Positions 49,974 to 56,561 of a DNA stretch of 56,561 nt are shown piece by piece; the first letter of the stretch is position 1, and the number at the start of each line of letters is the position of its first letter. This DNA comes from Oscillatoria sp. HE19RPO (GTDB lineage Bacteria; Cyanobacteriota; Cyanobacteriia; Cyanobacteriales; Laspinemataceae): positions 1 through 56,561 of the forward strand of contig NZ_JAMXOT010000089.1 in the NCBI RefSeq assembly GCF_024220515.1, in the 5' to 3' direction. A model generated the notes under the pieces. That model was not told the DNA's origin and did no database searches. It saw only the letters and a list, made by a program, of their open reading frames with translations. Made by a program: the position numbers and the translations under genes.

Positions 49974-50050
49974 AGGGTGCAGGACGCTCTTTTAGAGTGG
50001 ATTAATTTTAGCTGTGGGTTTTTATAGATTAGCCCTGTTAAGGTGTATTT

Positions 50051-50194
50051 GTAGGGGCGCAATGTGCAGGCCCCTGTAGAGGCGATTCGCGAATCGCCTC
50101 TACATTTTGCACCAGCAACTAGCCCTGTAAACTATTTGTAGGGGCGCAATGTGCAGGCCCCTACAAAGGGTTCCGGGCATCGAAGCCCCTACAA
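50051..50194. repeat. Cluster of palindromic repeats (family C) between convergent genes
   Basis: The spacer 49974-50244 holds TTGTAGGGGC...GCCCCTACAA (50136-50166), a second partial unit at 50051-50078, a related half unit at 50173-50194, and a perfect 30-base palindrome at 50075-50104 with arms TGTAGAGGCGATTCG. The TE gene ends to the left and the acylase gene ends to the right, so these hairpins may act as a two-way terminator. Confidence 0.8.
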
Positions 50195-50244
50195 GAAATC
50201 ACGATTTTTCGTTATTAAATTGACCACCTTGACAGGTCTAGTTT

Positions 50245-52350
50245 TTATAGATTCACTTGATACTCTAAATGATTAAGAATATCCGATCGCAATCGCCAAA
50301 CCGGACGCAATTGTTGGTTCGCAAATAAGGTAAATTGATCCGTTCTATGGGGGGAATCTGGTTGACTAGAATTCCCATAACTTAACACCGCCTTAGCTTG
50401 AACTGAGTCGCCAAATTCGACTGCCGCAATATAGGAATCCCCACCCACTGCTGCAAATCGTCCATCTTCCGCTTCCTCAAACCAGATGTTTCGGAACAGT
50501 CCCAGAAAGCTGTATCCGCCATTGGCAGGCAAGTCTAACTCATCCAAACGAAAGCGAAATACTTCTCCCCAAGGTATATCTAATCTCCCGAGGCGATCGC
50601 TCATTTCTTGGGCAACTGCTTCTAGGACCTCAACCGCCCAGTCGCGATCGGCGAGTCCCGTGGGGGTACTCAGGGGTTGATCCGGATTCCAGGGGGTAGC
50701 AAAGAGTTCGGAAAGTTCCATTTCGCCGACCCACAGGGCAAATAAAACCGCCCCCTGACTCTCGCTATTGGCATGACGATCCCAACGACTAAACAGTTCT
50801 GCCGCTTGATGTGCTAAGTCTGAATCACTCTCTCTCGCCGCATCAATCAAGTCATCCAGGATGCGATCGGCCAGTTCCATGCGGGTAGAATGTTTGTATT
50901 CTATCAGGCGATCAACGGTCATTTTCTCACGTTCAGTAATCATTCGCACCGATCGCTGTGCTCTAAAGGACAGTTCTGAGGGCGCAATATAGGAGGGATA
51001 GTCTGACGGTGCGATCGCCCGGGGAAAGGTTGTACTCCAGGGCGGATCATTGGCATTTTGTAACCATCCTGTTGGGGGGTCAAGGAGGCGCGGAAGGTCT
51101 TGATAGGGGTGAATTTGCGTCCATAAGGTGGCCGAAGTATCCCCCGGAAGAATCTCCCATCCCTCCTCAAAAGTGCCGCCCGAACGCACGGGAACCTGAC
51201 CATTATACAGGTGCAGAATATGTCCCTGGCGATCGCCATAAATGACGGTAAACATGGGAATTTGCAAGGGTTTTAAGGCCGCTTCAAACCCGGCGAGGTC
51301 GGTAGCAGTTGCCATAGTCCACCATTCCTCTAGCGCGCCAGGTGCATCCAATCCCACCACCCGCAGGGCGATCGCCTTGCCCTCGGATTCTTCTACAATC
51401 GGTCCATGTATAGACTGTTTGACTTCAAGAGGAACGTTCACCTGCGATCCATCTTCCTGTTTGACTGACAGGATTTTTTCCTGGATGTCAAAGTTTCGCA
51501 CTTCTCCATCAAACTGATAACCCTGTTCTTTTAGGGTGAGTTCGTATAAATCCCAGCCTTTGTGGGTATTCACTGTATGCGCCCACCCTATTTCATCGTT
51601 AAATGCCATACTGAGTACGGGAATGCCCACCAGGGCGACCCCAGAGGCATTGATTCCCGGGGCGTTGAGTTGAGCTTCATACCAGTGATACAAGTCGGAC
51701 CAGGGCAGATGGGGGTTGATTAAGAGCAATGTATGACCACTTTGCGATCGCCTTGGTGCGATCGCCCAGGCATTGGAACCGGGAGTTTCTTCGGGGTTGG
51801 TTAGCCGTTCTCTCACTTCTTGGGGATTGACAACAAAAGTAAAATTCAAAACCTGCTGAAGATGGGCCAAAATATCCACTCCCGTCACGGGTAGCACCAC
51901 TTTGACTGCTTCATCAAGGCAGTCGCCCTGTTGTGCCGCGTAGGCATTAATTCCCTCCGCAAAGGCATCGAGATAGGTGCGAAATACCGGGGTTTGCGCG
52001 GCATACCAGTCTGGGGCGCGGTCCGGAACTCCCATTGTATGTATCCAGCGATCGCGCTCTAAGTAGTCTTCTCCCCAATATTCTGCCCCACGTCCTCGGG
52101 CTTGACCATATAATCGTAACAATAAGTTGCCATGACTCTGCATTTGCGCCCAACCGAAAGCATAAAATAAGTCTGGGTTATTCTGGGCAAAAATGTGGGG
52201 AATGCCATAGCTATCCCACAGAATTTCTGTGGAATTGTTCTCCGTTGCTGGGGTGGTAGAATTAATTGTCATTACAAAAATTAAACTGAATAAAAAAGCC
52301 AAAACTTGGCTAAGTTTTCGCCGTAAATGCCGCCGATTCCGATTATCCAT
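50245..52350 (-). CDS. Penicillin-acylase-family Ntn amidohydrolase (PvdQ/AiiC-like), secreted
   Basis: A 701-residue precursor. Residues about 12-31 are a hydrophobic signal segment after a basic start. The alpha chain would run to G191; self-cleavage exposes Ser192 in the motif T-P-G-S-N-A-W-A as the N-terminal nucleophile of the beta chain. Members include penicillin G acylase, PvdQ (removes the fatty acyl chain of the pyoverdine precursor in the periplasm) and the cyanobacterial acyl-homoserine-lactone acylase AiiC. Next to a FAAL-initiated lipopeptide cluster, removing or exchanging the acyl chain is a plausible role, but lactone or other amide hydrolysis is equally compatible. Convergent to the cluster. 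ATG preceded by GAGG. Confidence 0.9.
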   Translation of the reverse strand: MDNRNRRHLRRKLSQVLAFLFSLIFVMTINSTTPATENNSTEILWDSYGIPHIFAQNNPDLFYAFGWAQMQSHGNLLLRLYGQARGRGAEYWGEDYLERDRWIHTMGVPDRAPDWYAAQTPVFRTYLDAFAEGINAYAAQQGDCLDEAVKVVLPVTGVDILAHLQQVLNFTFVVNPQEVRERLTNPEETPGSNAWAIAPRRSQSGHTLLLINPHLPWSDLYHWYEAQLNAPGINASGVALVGIPVLSMAFNDEIGWAHTVNTHKGWDLYELTLKEQGYQFDGEVRNFDIQEKILSVKQEDGSQVNVPLEVKQSIHGPIVEESEGKAIALRVVGLDAPGALEEWWTMATATDLAGFEAALKPLQIPMFTVIYGDRQGHILHLYNGQVPVRSGGTFEEGWEILPGDTSATLWTQIHPYQDLPRLLDPPTGWLQNANDPPWSTTFPRAIAPSDYPSYIAPSELSFRAQRSVRMITEREKMTVDRLIEYKHSTRMELADRILDDLIDAARESDSDLAHQAAELFSRWDRHANSESQGAVLFALWVGEMELSELFATPWNPDQPLSTPTGLADRDWAVEVLEAVAQEMSDRLGRLDIPWGEVFRFRLDELDLPANGGYSFLGLFRNIWFEEAEDGRFAAVGGDSYIAAVEFGDSVQAKAVLSYGNSSQPDSPHRTDQFTLFANQQLRPVWRLRSDILNHLEYQVNL

Positions 52351-52396
52351 TAACCTCGCTAGATTGACTCAAAATTTTTACCAGCCTTAATATTAT

Positions 52397-52414
52397 TGAG
52401 AAAAATTTTCATCA
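52397..52414. promoter_or_regulatory. Possible iron-regulator site upstream of the acylase gene
   Basis: TGAGAAAAATTTTCATCA is an imperfect palindrome (seven of nine pairs) 47 bases upstream of the acylase ATG. It is AT-rich like cyanobacterial Fur sites but only loosely resembles the palindromes near 7947 and 9354. Weak evidence. Confidence 0.25.
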
Positions 52415-52655
52415 GCTAAGTTAATTTAGCCTAACCCGCCTGCCCCTGTCAAGCCGTTATTGGCAAAAATTTTCTATAAGCCCAGGAAGCCCCACCGTGC
52501 TATCTGGGGGAAAATTCCGGGTCAAGCCTTGATTTAGGGGGTTTTTGCCTGGGTTTTTAGGAACCTTGGCCCTAGCACTGTTGGAATTCTGAGAGTTGGG
52601 GGGTGATAGAACGGTCTCAACTGTCTATGTAATTTTTGATAATATTTAGCAATAT

Positions 52656-52788
52656 GAACGTTTGTAGTCACCCCTTTAGGGATGCCATGAAGATGACTCG
52701 GTGAAGGAGTCACTACGAACGTTTGTAGTCACCCCTTTAGGGGTGACATTTTTTTGACTCGCTGAAGGAGTCACTACGAACGTTTGCT
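52656..52788 (+). repeat. 61-bp tandem repeat (family D) in the acylase upstream spacer
   Basis: Units start at 52656, 52717 and 52778 (the last is only the first ten bases). Each has GAACGTTTGTAGTCACCCCTTTAGGG, a variable middle, then GACTCG-TGAAGGAGTCACTAC, giving two small hairpins. The rest of the 471-base spacer 52351-52821 shows nothing else beyond the palindrome at 52397. Confidence 0.85.
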
Positions 52789-52821
52789 ATAGATGCACCG
52801 TTTCTCGGGTCAGTTATTACT

Positions 52822-53190
52822 TTATTCCTCTAGCGCATATTGCTTGAGTTCCTCTTCTGAGACATACTCCAAAGCGGATATGTGAGTGGCAGCGAGGACA
52901 ACGGGGGGTGCGACTCCGGCATCAAGGGCTTCTTTCCAGCGAGAGGCGCACAAACACCAGCGATCGCCAGGTTTTAAGCCCGGAAAATTAAACAGGGGAA
53001 CCGGGGAACTCAAATCATTTCCCCGCAGTTTGGTGAAGGTGAGAAACTCTTGGGTGACTTGTGCACAAACGACATGAGCACCGTAGTCTCCGCCTCCGGT
53101 GTTACATTTTCCATCTCGATAATATCCGGTCATCGGGGAGGTGCAGCAATTTTCCAGTTTTCCCCCCAGTACATTGGTTGCTTCCGTCAC
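52822..53190 (-). CDS. DUF2237 family protein
   Basis: A 122-residue protein starting at a GTG, with the DUF2237 pattern: NVLGGKLENCCTSPMTGYYRDG, GGGDYGAHVVCAQVT, and PGDRWCLCASRWKEAL. Four Cys (16, 17, 77, 79 region) and conserved acidic residues are visible. The family is widespread, often in stress-related settings, but has no established function. A GGAG lies 11 bases before the GTG, a little far. It is monocistronic on the minus strand and has no evident link to the siderophore genes. Confidence 0.85.
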   Translation of the reverse strand: MTEATNVLGGKLENCCTSPMTGYYRDGKCNTGGGDYGAHVVCAQVTQEFLTFTKLRGNDLSSPVPLFNFPGLKPGDRWCLCASRWKEALDAGVAPPVVLAATHISALEYVSEEELKQYALEE

Positions 53191-53284
53191 GAGTGCCTAT
53201 TCTCCATTTGATGTAAATTGCTTCCTAGAATAGCCGGATTACCTGACCGTTGACAAGGGTTCCGGTTATTGAAATGATAAAGGT

Positions 53285-53509
53285 TTATGATTCTTCTAAA
53301 GAAGCTTGATAGAGACTGTGCAGTAAATTCTCTAGTTTTTCTTCGGGACAGCACTCAATGATCGCCTCATAAACATCCCATAATTTAGCGGCGGTTTCTC
53401 CCAGGGTGGGACTCATCTCCCAGACATCTTGCACCCATTCTCGGGGATGTTCTTCGTCAAAAATTAGCCGTTCTAATAACTGTTTGGCTTCAGTTCTAGT
53501 AATTGCCAT
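53285..53509 (-). CDS. Small hypothetical protein, acidic
   Basis: A 74-residue protein (MAITRTEAKQLLERLIFDEE...) with no recognised domain. It is acidic and predicted mostly helical, with a WDVYEAI segment and a Cys-Cys-Pro near the C-terminus. An upstream in-frame TTG at 53533 gives 82 residues, but the ATG is preferred. It lies 95 bases from the DUF2237 gene on the same strand. Function unknown. Confidence 0.6.
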   Translation of the reverse strand: MAITRTEAKQLLERLIFDEEHPREWVQDVWEMSPTLGETAAKLWDVYEAIIECCPEEKLENLLHSLYQASLEES

Positions 53510-53602
53510 GAAGGTTCGAGGGATAAACAACAATCCTGATAATGAAGTCTAATTTTAGCATGGTTTTACCCAGCAGTCGCCTCCGGTTTCCCGGGAATTT
53601 TT

Positions 53603-54169
53603 TCACCAGATTTTATTCAAATTCAAGACAAACCCGGGTAAGATGTCTTCCCCAGATAGGGAGTTGGGCGAGACCAATATTTCTACATTCTGCTTGGGTC
53701 GATAGATTTCTACTTGCTTGCGGATCGGATCGATTAACCAGCATAGTTGCACGTCATTGTCAATATATTCCTGCATCTTTTCTCGCAGTTTTTCCAGAGA
53801 GTCATTACCCGATCGCAACTCGATGACAAAATCAGGAGAGAGGCGGGAAAAGGTTTGCTGTTCTTCTGGAGTTAGAGTCTGCCATCGCCGATCGCTCACC
53901 CAGGTGGCATCGGGCGATCGCACTGCACCATTGGGTAAGGTAAACCCGGTGGAAGAATCAAATCCTTTGCCTAATCCGCTGTTCTCAATCCAGATTCCCA
54001 GTTGGACGATCAGTCCGAAATTTTGATTCCCCGTCCAAGGAGTTGTGGGTGGCATGACGATCAGTTCTCCGGTGGCCGTTCTTTCTAACTGTAACTCTTG
54101 ATTCGCTTGACAAATTTCCTCAAATTTTTCTGGGGTCAGGTGAGGAATCTTGAGGCTAATGGTATTCAT
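53603..54169 (-). CDS. Uma2 (DUF820) family PD-(D/E)XK nuclease-like protein
   Basis: A 188-residue member of the large cyanobacterial Uma2 family. Marks are LTPEKFEEICQANQELQLERTATGELIVMPPT at the N-terminus, GAVRSPDATWVS and SPDFVIELRSGNDSLEKLREKMQEYI (the PD...ExR-type catalytic core), and WLIDPIRKQVEIYR. Fold assignment to restriction-endonuclease-like enzymes is known for the family; substrates are not. Such genes occur in many copies per cyanobacterial genome and are probably mobile. Confidence 0.9.
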   Translation of the reverse strand: MNTISLKIPHLTPEKFEEICQANQELQLERTATGELIVMPPTTPWTGNQNFGLIVQLGIWIENSGLGKGFDSSTGFTLPNGAVRSPDATWVSDRRWQTLTPEEQQTFSRLSPDFVIELRSGNDSLEKLREKMQEYIDNDVQLCWLIDPIRKQVEIYRPKQNVEILVSPNSLSGEDILPGFVLNLNKIW

Positions 54170-54240
54170 AGAGAAGATATCCTGAGTTGTTTTTCAGTGC
54201 TCATTTCATGATTTCATGATTTGAATTATCCGGCAGTTAA

Positions 54241-54274
54241 GGTTAGGCGGATGGAGTTTTCCATCCGCTTAACC
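54241..54274. terminator. Long-stem hairpin between uvrB and the Uma2 gene
   Basis: GGTTAGGCGGATGGA (54241-54255), a four-base loop, then TCCATCCGCTTAACC (54260-54274): a 15-bp stem with a single G-T pair, 10 bases past the uvrB stop. No T-run follows on the minus strand, so termination efficiency is uncertain. Confidence 0.55.
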
Positions 54275-54283
54275 TGGATTGGA

Positions 54284-56293
54284 TCAGGAATGACCGACGA
54301 GTTTATCTCGCAGCTTCTTAATACGATCGCGAAATTTGGCCGCCTCCTCAAATTCCAGCTTTTTGGCCGCCTCTTTCATCTGGAGTTCCAGTTTAGAAAT
54401 CGCTTCTGGAATATCTTCTAAGGGCAATTCCTGAAGGGCGAGGGTGAGGGAATCCACTCCATCGGCTGCGGCAGCATTTAAGCGGCGCGAAACGTCTAAA
54501 AAGGCCAAAATGGCATTACTGGATTTCTTGATAATCGTTGTGGGGGTAATGCCATGCATCTGATTGTAAGCCATCTGTATTCCGCGACGGCGATCGGTTT
54601 CTTCGATCGCCAAGGTCATGCTGTCAGTCATGTTATCCGCATAAATGATCGCTTGTCCCCGGATATGACGGGCGGCGCGTCCGATGGTTTGGACCAGGGA
54701 CCGATGCGATCGCAAAAATCCTTCTTTATCCCCATCTAAAATCGCCACGAGAGACACCTCCGGTAAGTCTAATCCCTCCCGTAACAAGTTGACCCCAATC
54801 AATACATCAAACTCCCCTTCCCGCAAGTCCTGGAGAATCTCAATCCGTTGGATGGAATTAATATCCGAGTGCAGATAACGCACCCGAATTCCCCGGTCCT
54901 GGAAATACTCCGTGAGGTCTTCCGCCATGCGTTTGGTTAAGGTGGTAATCAGAACCCGTTCGTTGCGTTTCACTCGGTCTTTAATCTCACCTAACAAGTC
55001 ATCCACTTGACCCTCCGTAGGACGGACATAGATTTCTGGGTCTACCACTCCGGTGGGTCGGATAATCTGTTCGATGACTTCTCCCGCAGATTGTTCGATT
55101 TCCCAGTCCCCTGGGGTGGCGGAGACGAAGATACATTGATTCATCTTGGCCCAAAATTCCTCTGCTTTTAAGGGTCGGTTATCGGCAGCAGAGGGGAGAC
55201 GAAATCCATGTTCGATTAAGACCAATTTGCGGGCGCGATCGCCATTGTACATTCCCCGAATTTGCGGGACGGTGACGTGAGATTCATCCACCACCAATAA
55301 CCAATCTTTGGGGAAATAATCCAGTAAACATTCTGGGGGGTCTCCCGCTTCCCGTCCGGCCATGTGGCGGGAATAGTTTTCTACGCCGTTGCAATATCCC
55401 ACTTCTCGCAGCAATTCTAGGTCATAGCGAGTCCGTTGTTCTATCCGTTGTGCTTCGACTAATTTTCCCGCTTTTTCCAGTTCCTGGAGGCGGTCTTCTA
55501 GTTCCAGTTCGATCGCCTGACAAGCTGCTTCCAAACGGTCATCGGGGGTAACAAAGTGACGCGCTGGATAGATACTTAATGTATCCAAACTGGCGAGAAT
55601 ACTGCCGGTAACTGGATCAACGTAGCGGATGGCCTCGATTTCATCTCCGAAGAACTCGACGCGGACGATCCGGTCTTCATAGGCGGGTCCGATTTCTAGG
55701 ACATCCCCTTTGACCCGGAAGCGTCCGCGACCCATTTCTACATCATTGCGATGATATTGGATTCCAGCAAGGTCGCGCAAGAGTTGTCGGGGTTCGAGTT
55801 CTTGTCCGACTTGTAAGGGAATGGCGGCGTTGAGGTATTCCGTCGGCATTCCTAACCCGTAAATGCAGCTAATCGAGGCGACGACAATCACATCCCGGCG
55901 TTCAAAGAGCGATCGCGTGGCGGAATGGCGCAGCATATCGATTTCATCGTTAATCGAGGAGGTTTTTTCGATATAGGTATCGGTGACGGCGATATACGCT
56001 TCCGGTTGATAGTAGTCGTAATAGCTGATAAAGTATTCAACGGCATTATGGGGAAAAAATTGCCGCAATTCGTTACAAAGTTGGGCGGCGAGGGTTTTAT
56101 TATGGGCCAGGACAAGGGTGGGTTTCCCCACTTGTGCGATGGTGGAGGCAATGGTAAAGGTTTTGCCGGTTCCCGTGGCACCTAAGAGGGTTTGGAAGGG
56201 TTTTTCCCCTTGGATACCTTGAACCAGTTTGGCGATCGCTTGGGGTTGGTCCCCTGTCGGTTGATAAGGCGCTTCCAGACGAAAGGGTTGCAT
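54284..56293 (-). CDS. uvrB: Excinuclease ABC subunit B
   Basis: A full-length 669-residue UvrB. Walker A G38-ATGTGKT-45, the beta-hairpin segment [20 protein letters not shown] near residue 92, VVDESHV (Walker B), helicase motifs [20 protein letters not shown] and QTIGRAARH, and a C-terminal UVR motif ([20 protein letters not shown]) for UvrC contact. It loads onto damaged DNA with UvrA in nucleotide excision repair. Housekeeping gene marking the right edge of the cluster neighbourhood. ATG at 56293. Confidence 0.99.
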   Translation of the reverse strand: MQPFRLEAPYQPTGDQPQAIAKLVQGIQGEKPFQTLLGATGTGKTFTIASTIAQVGKPTLVLAHNKTLAAQLCNELRQFFPHNAVEYFISYYDYYQPEAYIAVTDTYIEKTSSINDEIDMLRHSATRSLFERRDVIVVASISCIYGLGMPTEYLNAAIPLQVGQELEPRQLLRDLAGIQYHRNDVEMGRGRFRVKGDVLEIGPAYEDRIVRVEFFGDEIEAIRYVDPVTGSILASLDTLSIYPARHFVTPDDRLEAACQAIELELEDRLQELEKAGKLVEAQRIEQRTRYDLELLREVGYCNGVENYSRHMAGREAGDPPECLLDYFPKDWLLVVDESHVTVPQIRGMYNGDRARKLVLIEHGFRLPSAADNRPLKAEEFWAKMNQCIFVSATPGDWEIEQSAGEVIEQIIRPTGVVDPEIYVRPTEGQVDDLLGEIKDRVKRNERVLITTLTKRMAEDLTEYFQDRGIRVRYLHSDINSIQRIEILQDLREGEFDVLIGVNLLREGLDLPEVSLVAILDGDKEGFLRSHRSLVQTIGRAARHIRGQAIIYADNMTDSMTLAIEETDRRRGIQMAYNQMHGITPTTIIKKSSNAILAFLDVSRRLNAAAADGVDSLTLALQELPLEDIPEAISKLELQMKEAAKKLEFEEAAKFRDRIKKLRDKLVGHS

Positions 56294-56380
56294 AGTCGGA
56301 TTGAGGATGAGTTCTTTTCCTATTGTAGAAGGTTGTGGAGGGAAATATAGCGTTTCCCACAGTTATTCGCGTACATTTTG

Positions 56381-56422
56381 GGAGTGCGTTCGCGGATCCG
56401 GTGAGGAGTGCGAACGCACTCC
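56381..56422. repeat. Inverted repeat upstream of uvrB
   Basis: GGAGTGCGTTCGC (56381-56393) pairs with GCGAACGCACTCC (56410-56422) across a 16-base loop. This is a cyanobacterial spacer palindrome type. It lies 88 bases upstream of the uvrB ATG. Confidence 0.7.
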
Positions 56423-56457
56423 TCTAAGGGAACTCCAAAAAATAAAACCTTCAAAAA

Positions 56458-56511
56458 ACCCGCAGGCTCAAGCCTGGGGCTACACGGACAAAGCGGTGCC
56501 TGCGCGGGCTA
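56458..56511 (+). repeat. Family A double-hairpin repeat, right-edge copy
   Basis: Stem CAGGCT/AGCCTG, GGGGCTACACGGACAAAG, then a damaged second stem with CTGCGCGGGCT. It lies in the final 268 bases after uvrB, where nothing else but the inverted repeat at 56381 was found. Confidence 0.78.
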
Positions 56512-56561
56512 AAAGAGCCTTGTTAGGTGCGATCGCATCAAAGCAAGGATGATTTATTTGT

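Noticed and set aside
52656-52788. CRISPR-like array
   Set aside because: Only two full units with related middles; a simple tandem repeat fits better.

Overview
The window is from a cyanobacterium, probably a filamentous one. The octamer GCGATCGC and its core (HIP1) recur throughout genes and spacers. Short palindromic repeats of cyanobacterial type fill the intergenic regions, and the TonB-dependent receptor carries the cyanobacterial AMIN-domain N-terminus. Genus cannot be read from the sequence.

Left arm (72-9259, minus strand): a six-gene iron-siderophore uptake operon reads leftward in the order TonB-dependent receptor, binding lipoprotein, two FecCD-type permeases, ABC ATPase, and a sucrase/ferredoxin-like (Apd1-type) protein that may be the ferric-siderophore reductase. 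The genes overlap or are separated by a few bases. An MFS exporter of the EntS type lies upstream on the same strand. Fur-box-like palindromes sit in the two spacers around the exporter.

Centre (9721-49973, plus strand): a 40-kb FAAL/NRPS/PKS assembly line. Read in order it is FAAL-ACP-C; stand-alone TauD-type hydroxylase; [interface]-A-T-C-A(Gly)-T-C-TauD; [interface]-A(Asp)-T-C-A(Gly)-T; C-A(beta-Ala)-T; PanP-type aspartate decarboxylase (supplies beta-alanine); KS-AT-ACP; Cy-A-T; C-A-MT-T-reductase; class III aminotransferase; type II thioesterase. The inferred product is a lipopeptide siderophore: fatty acyl - X1 (probably beta-hydroxylated) - Gly - beta-hydroxy-Asp - Gly - beta-Ala - malonate unit - heterocyclised Cys-like residue - N-methylated basic-type residue, released as an aldehyde and probably converted to an amine. 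The number of condensing domains (six C, one KS, one Cy) matches the eight bonds needed only if the two degenerate N-terminal C-like domains are non-condensing interface domains. The architecture resembles the beta-hydroxyaspartate lipopeptide siderophores described from cyanobacteria (cyanochelins), but identity with any known compound is not shown here.

Right arm (50245-56293, minus strand): a penicillin-acylase-family Ntn hydrolase (PvdQ/AiiC-like) that could trim the acyl chain or act on other amides, then ordinary genes: DUF2237 protein, small hypothetical protein, Uma2-family nuclease-like protein, and UvrB.

Repeats are a second theme. A double-hairpin family occurs in spacers (7788, 34751, 41444, 41621, 41786 inverted, 56458). 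Two identical 57-bp copies lie in frame inside an NRPS adenylation domain (19508-19630). A different 45-bp palindromic repeat is present three times in frame inside the FAAL protein's C domain. Stem changes between copies of the first family are compensatory, which supports selection for a folded structure. No tRNA, rRNA, CRISPR array, transposase or phage gene was seen.
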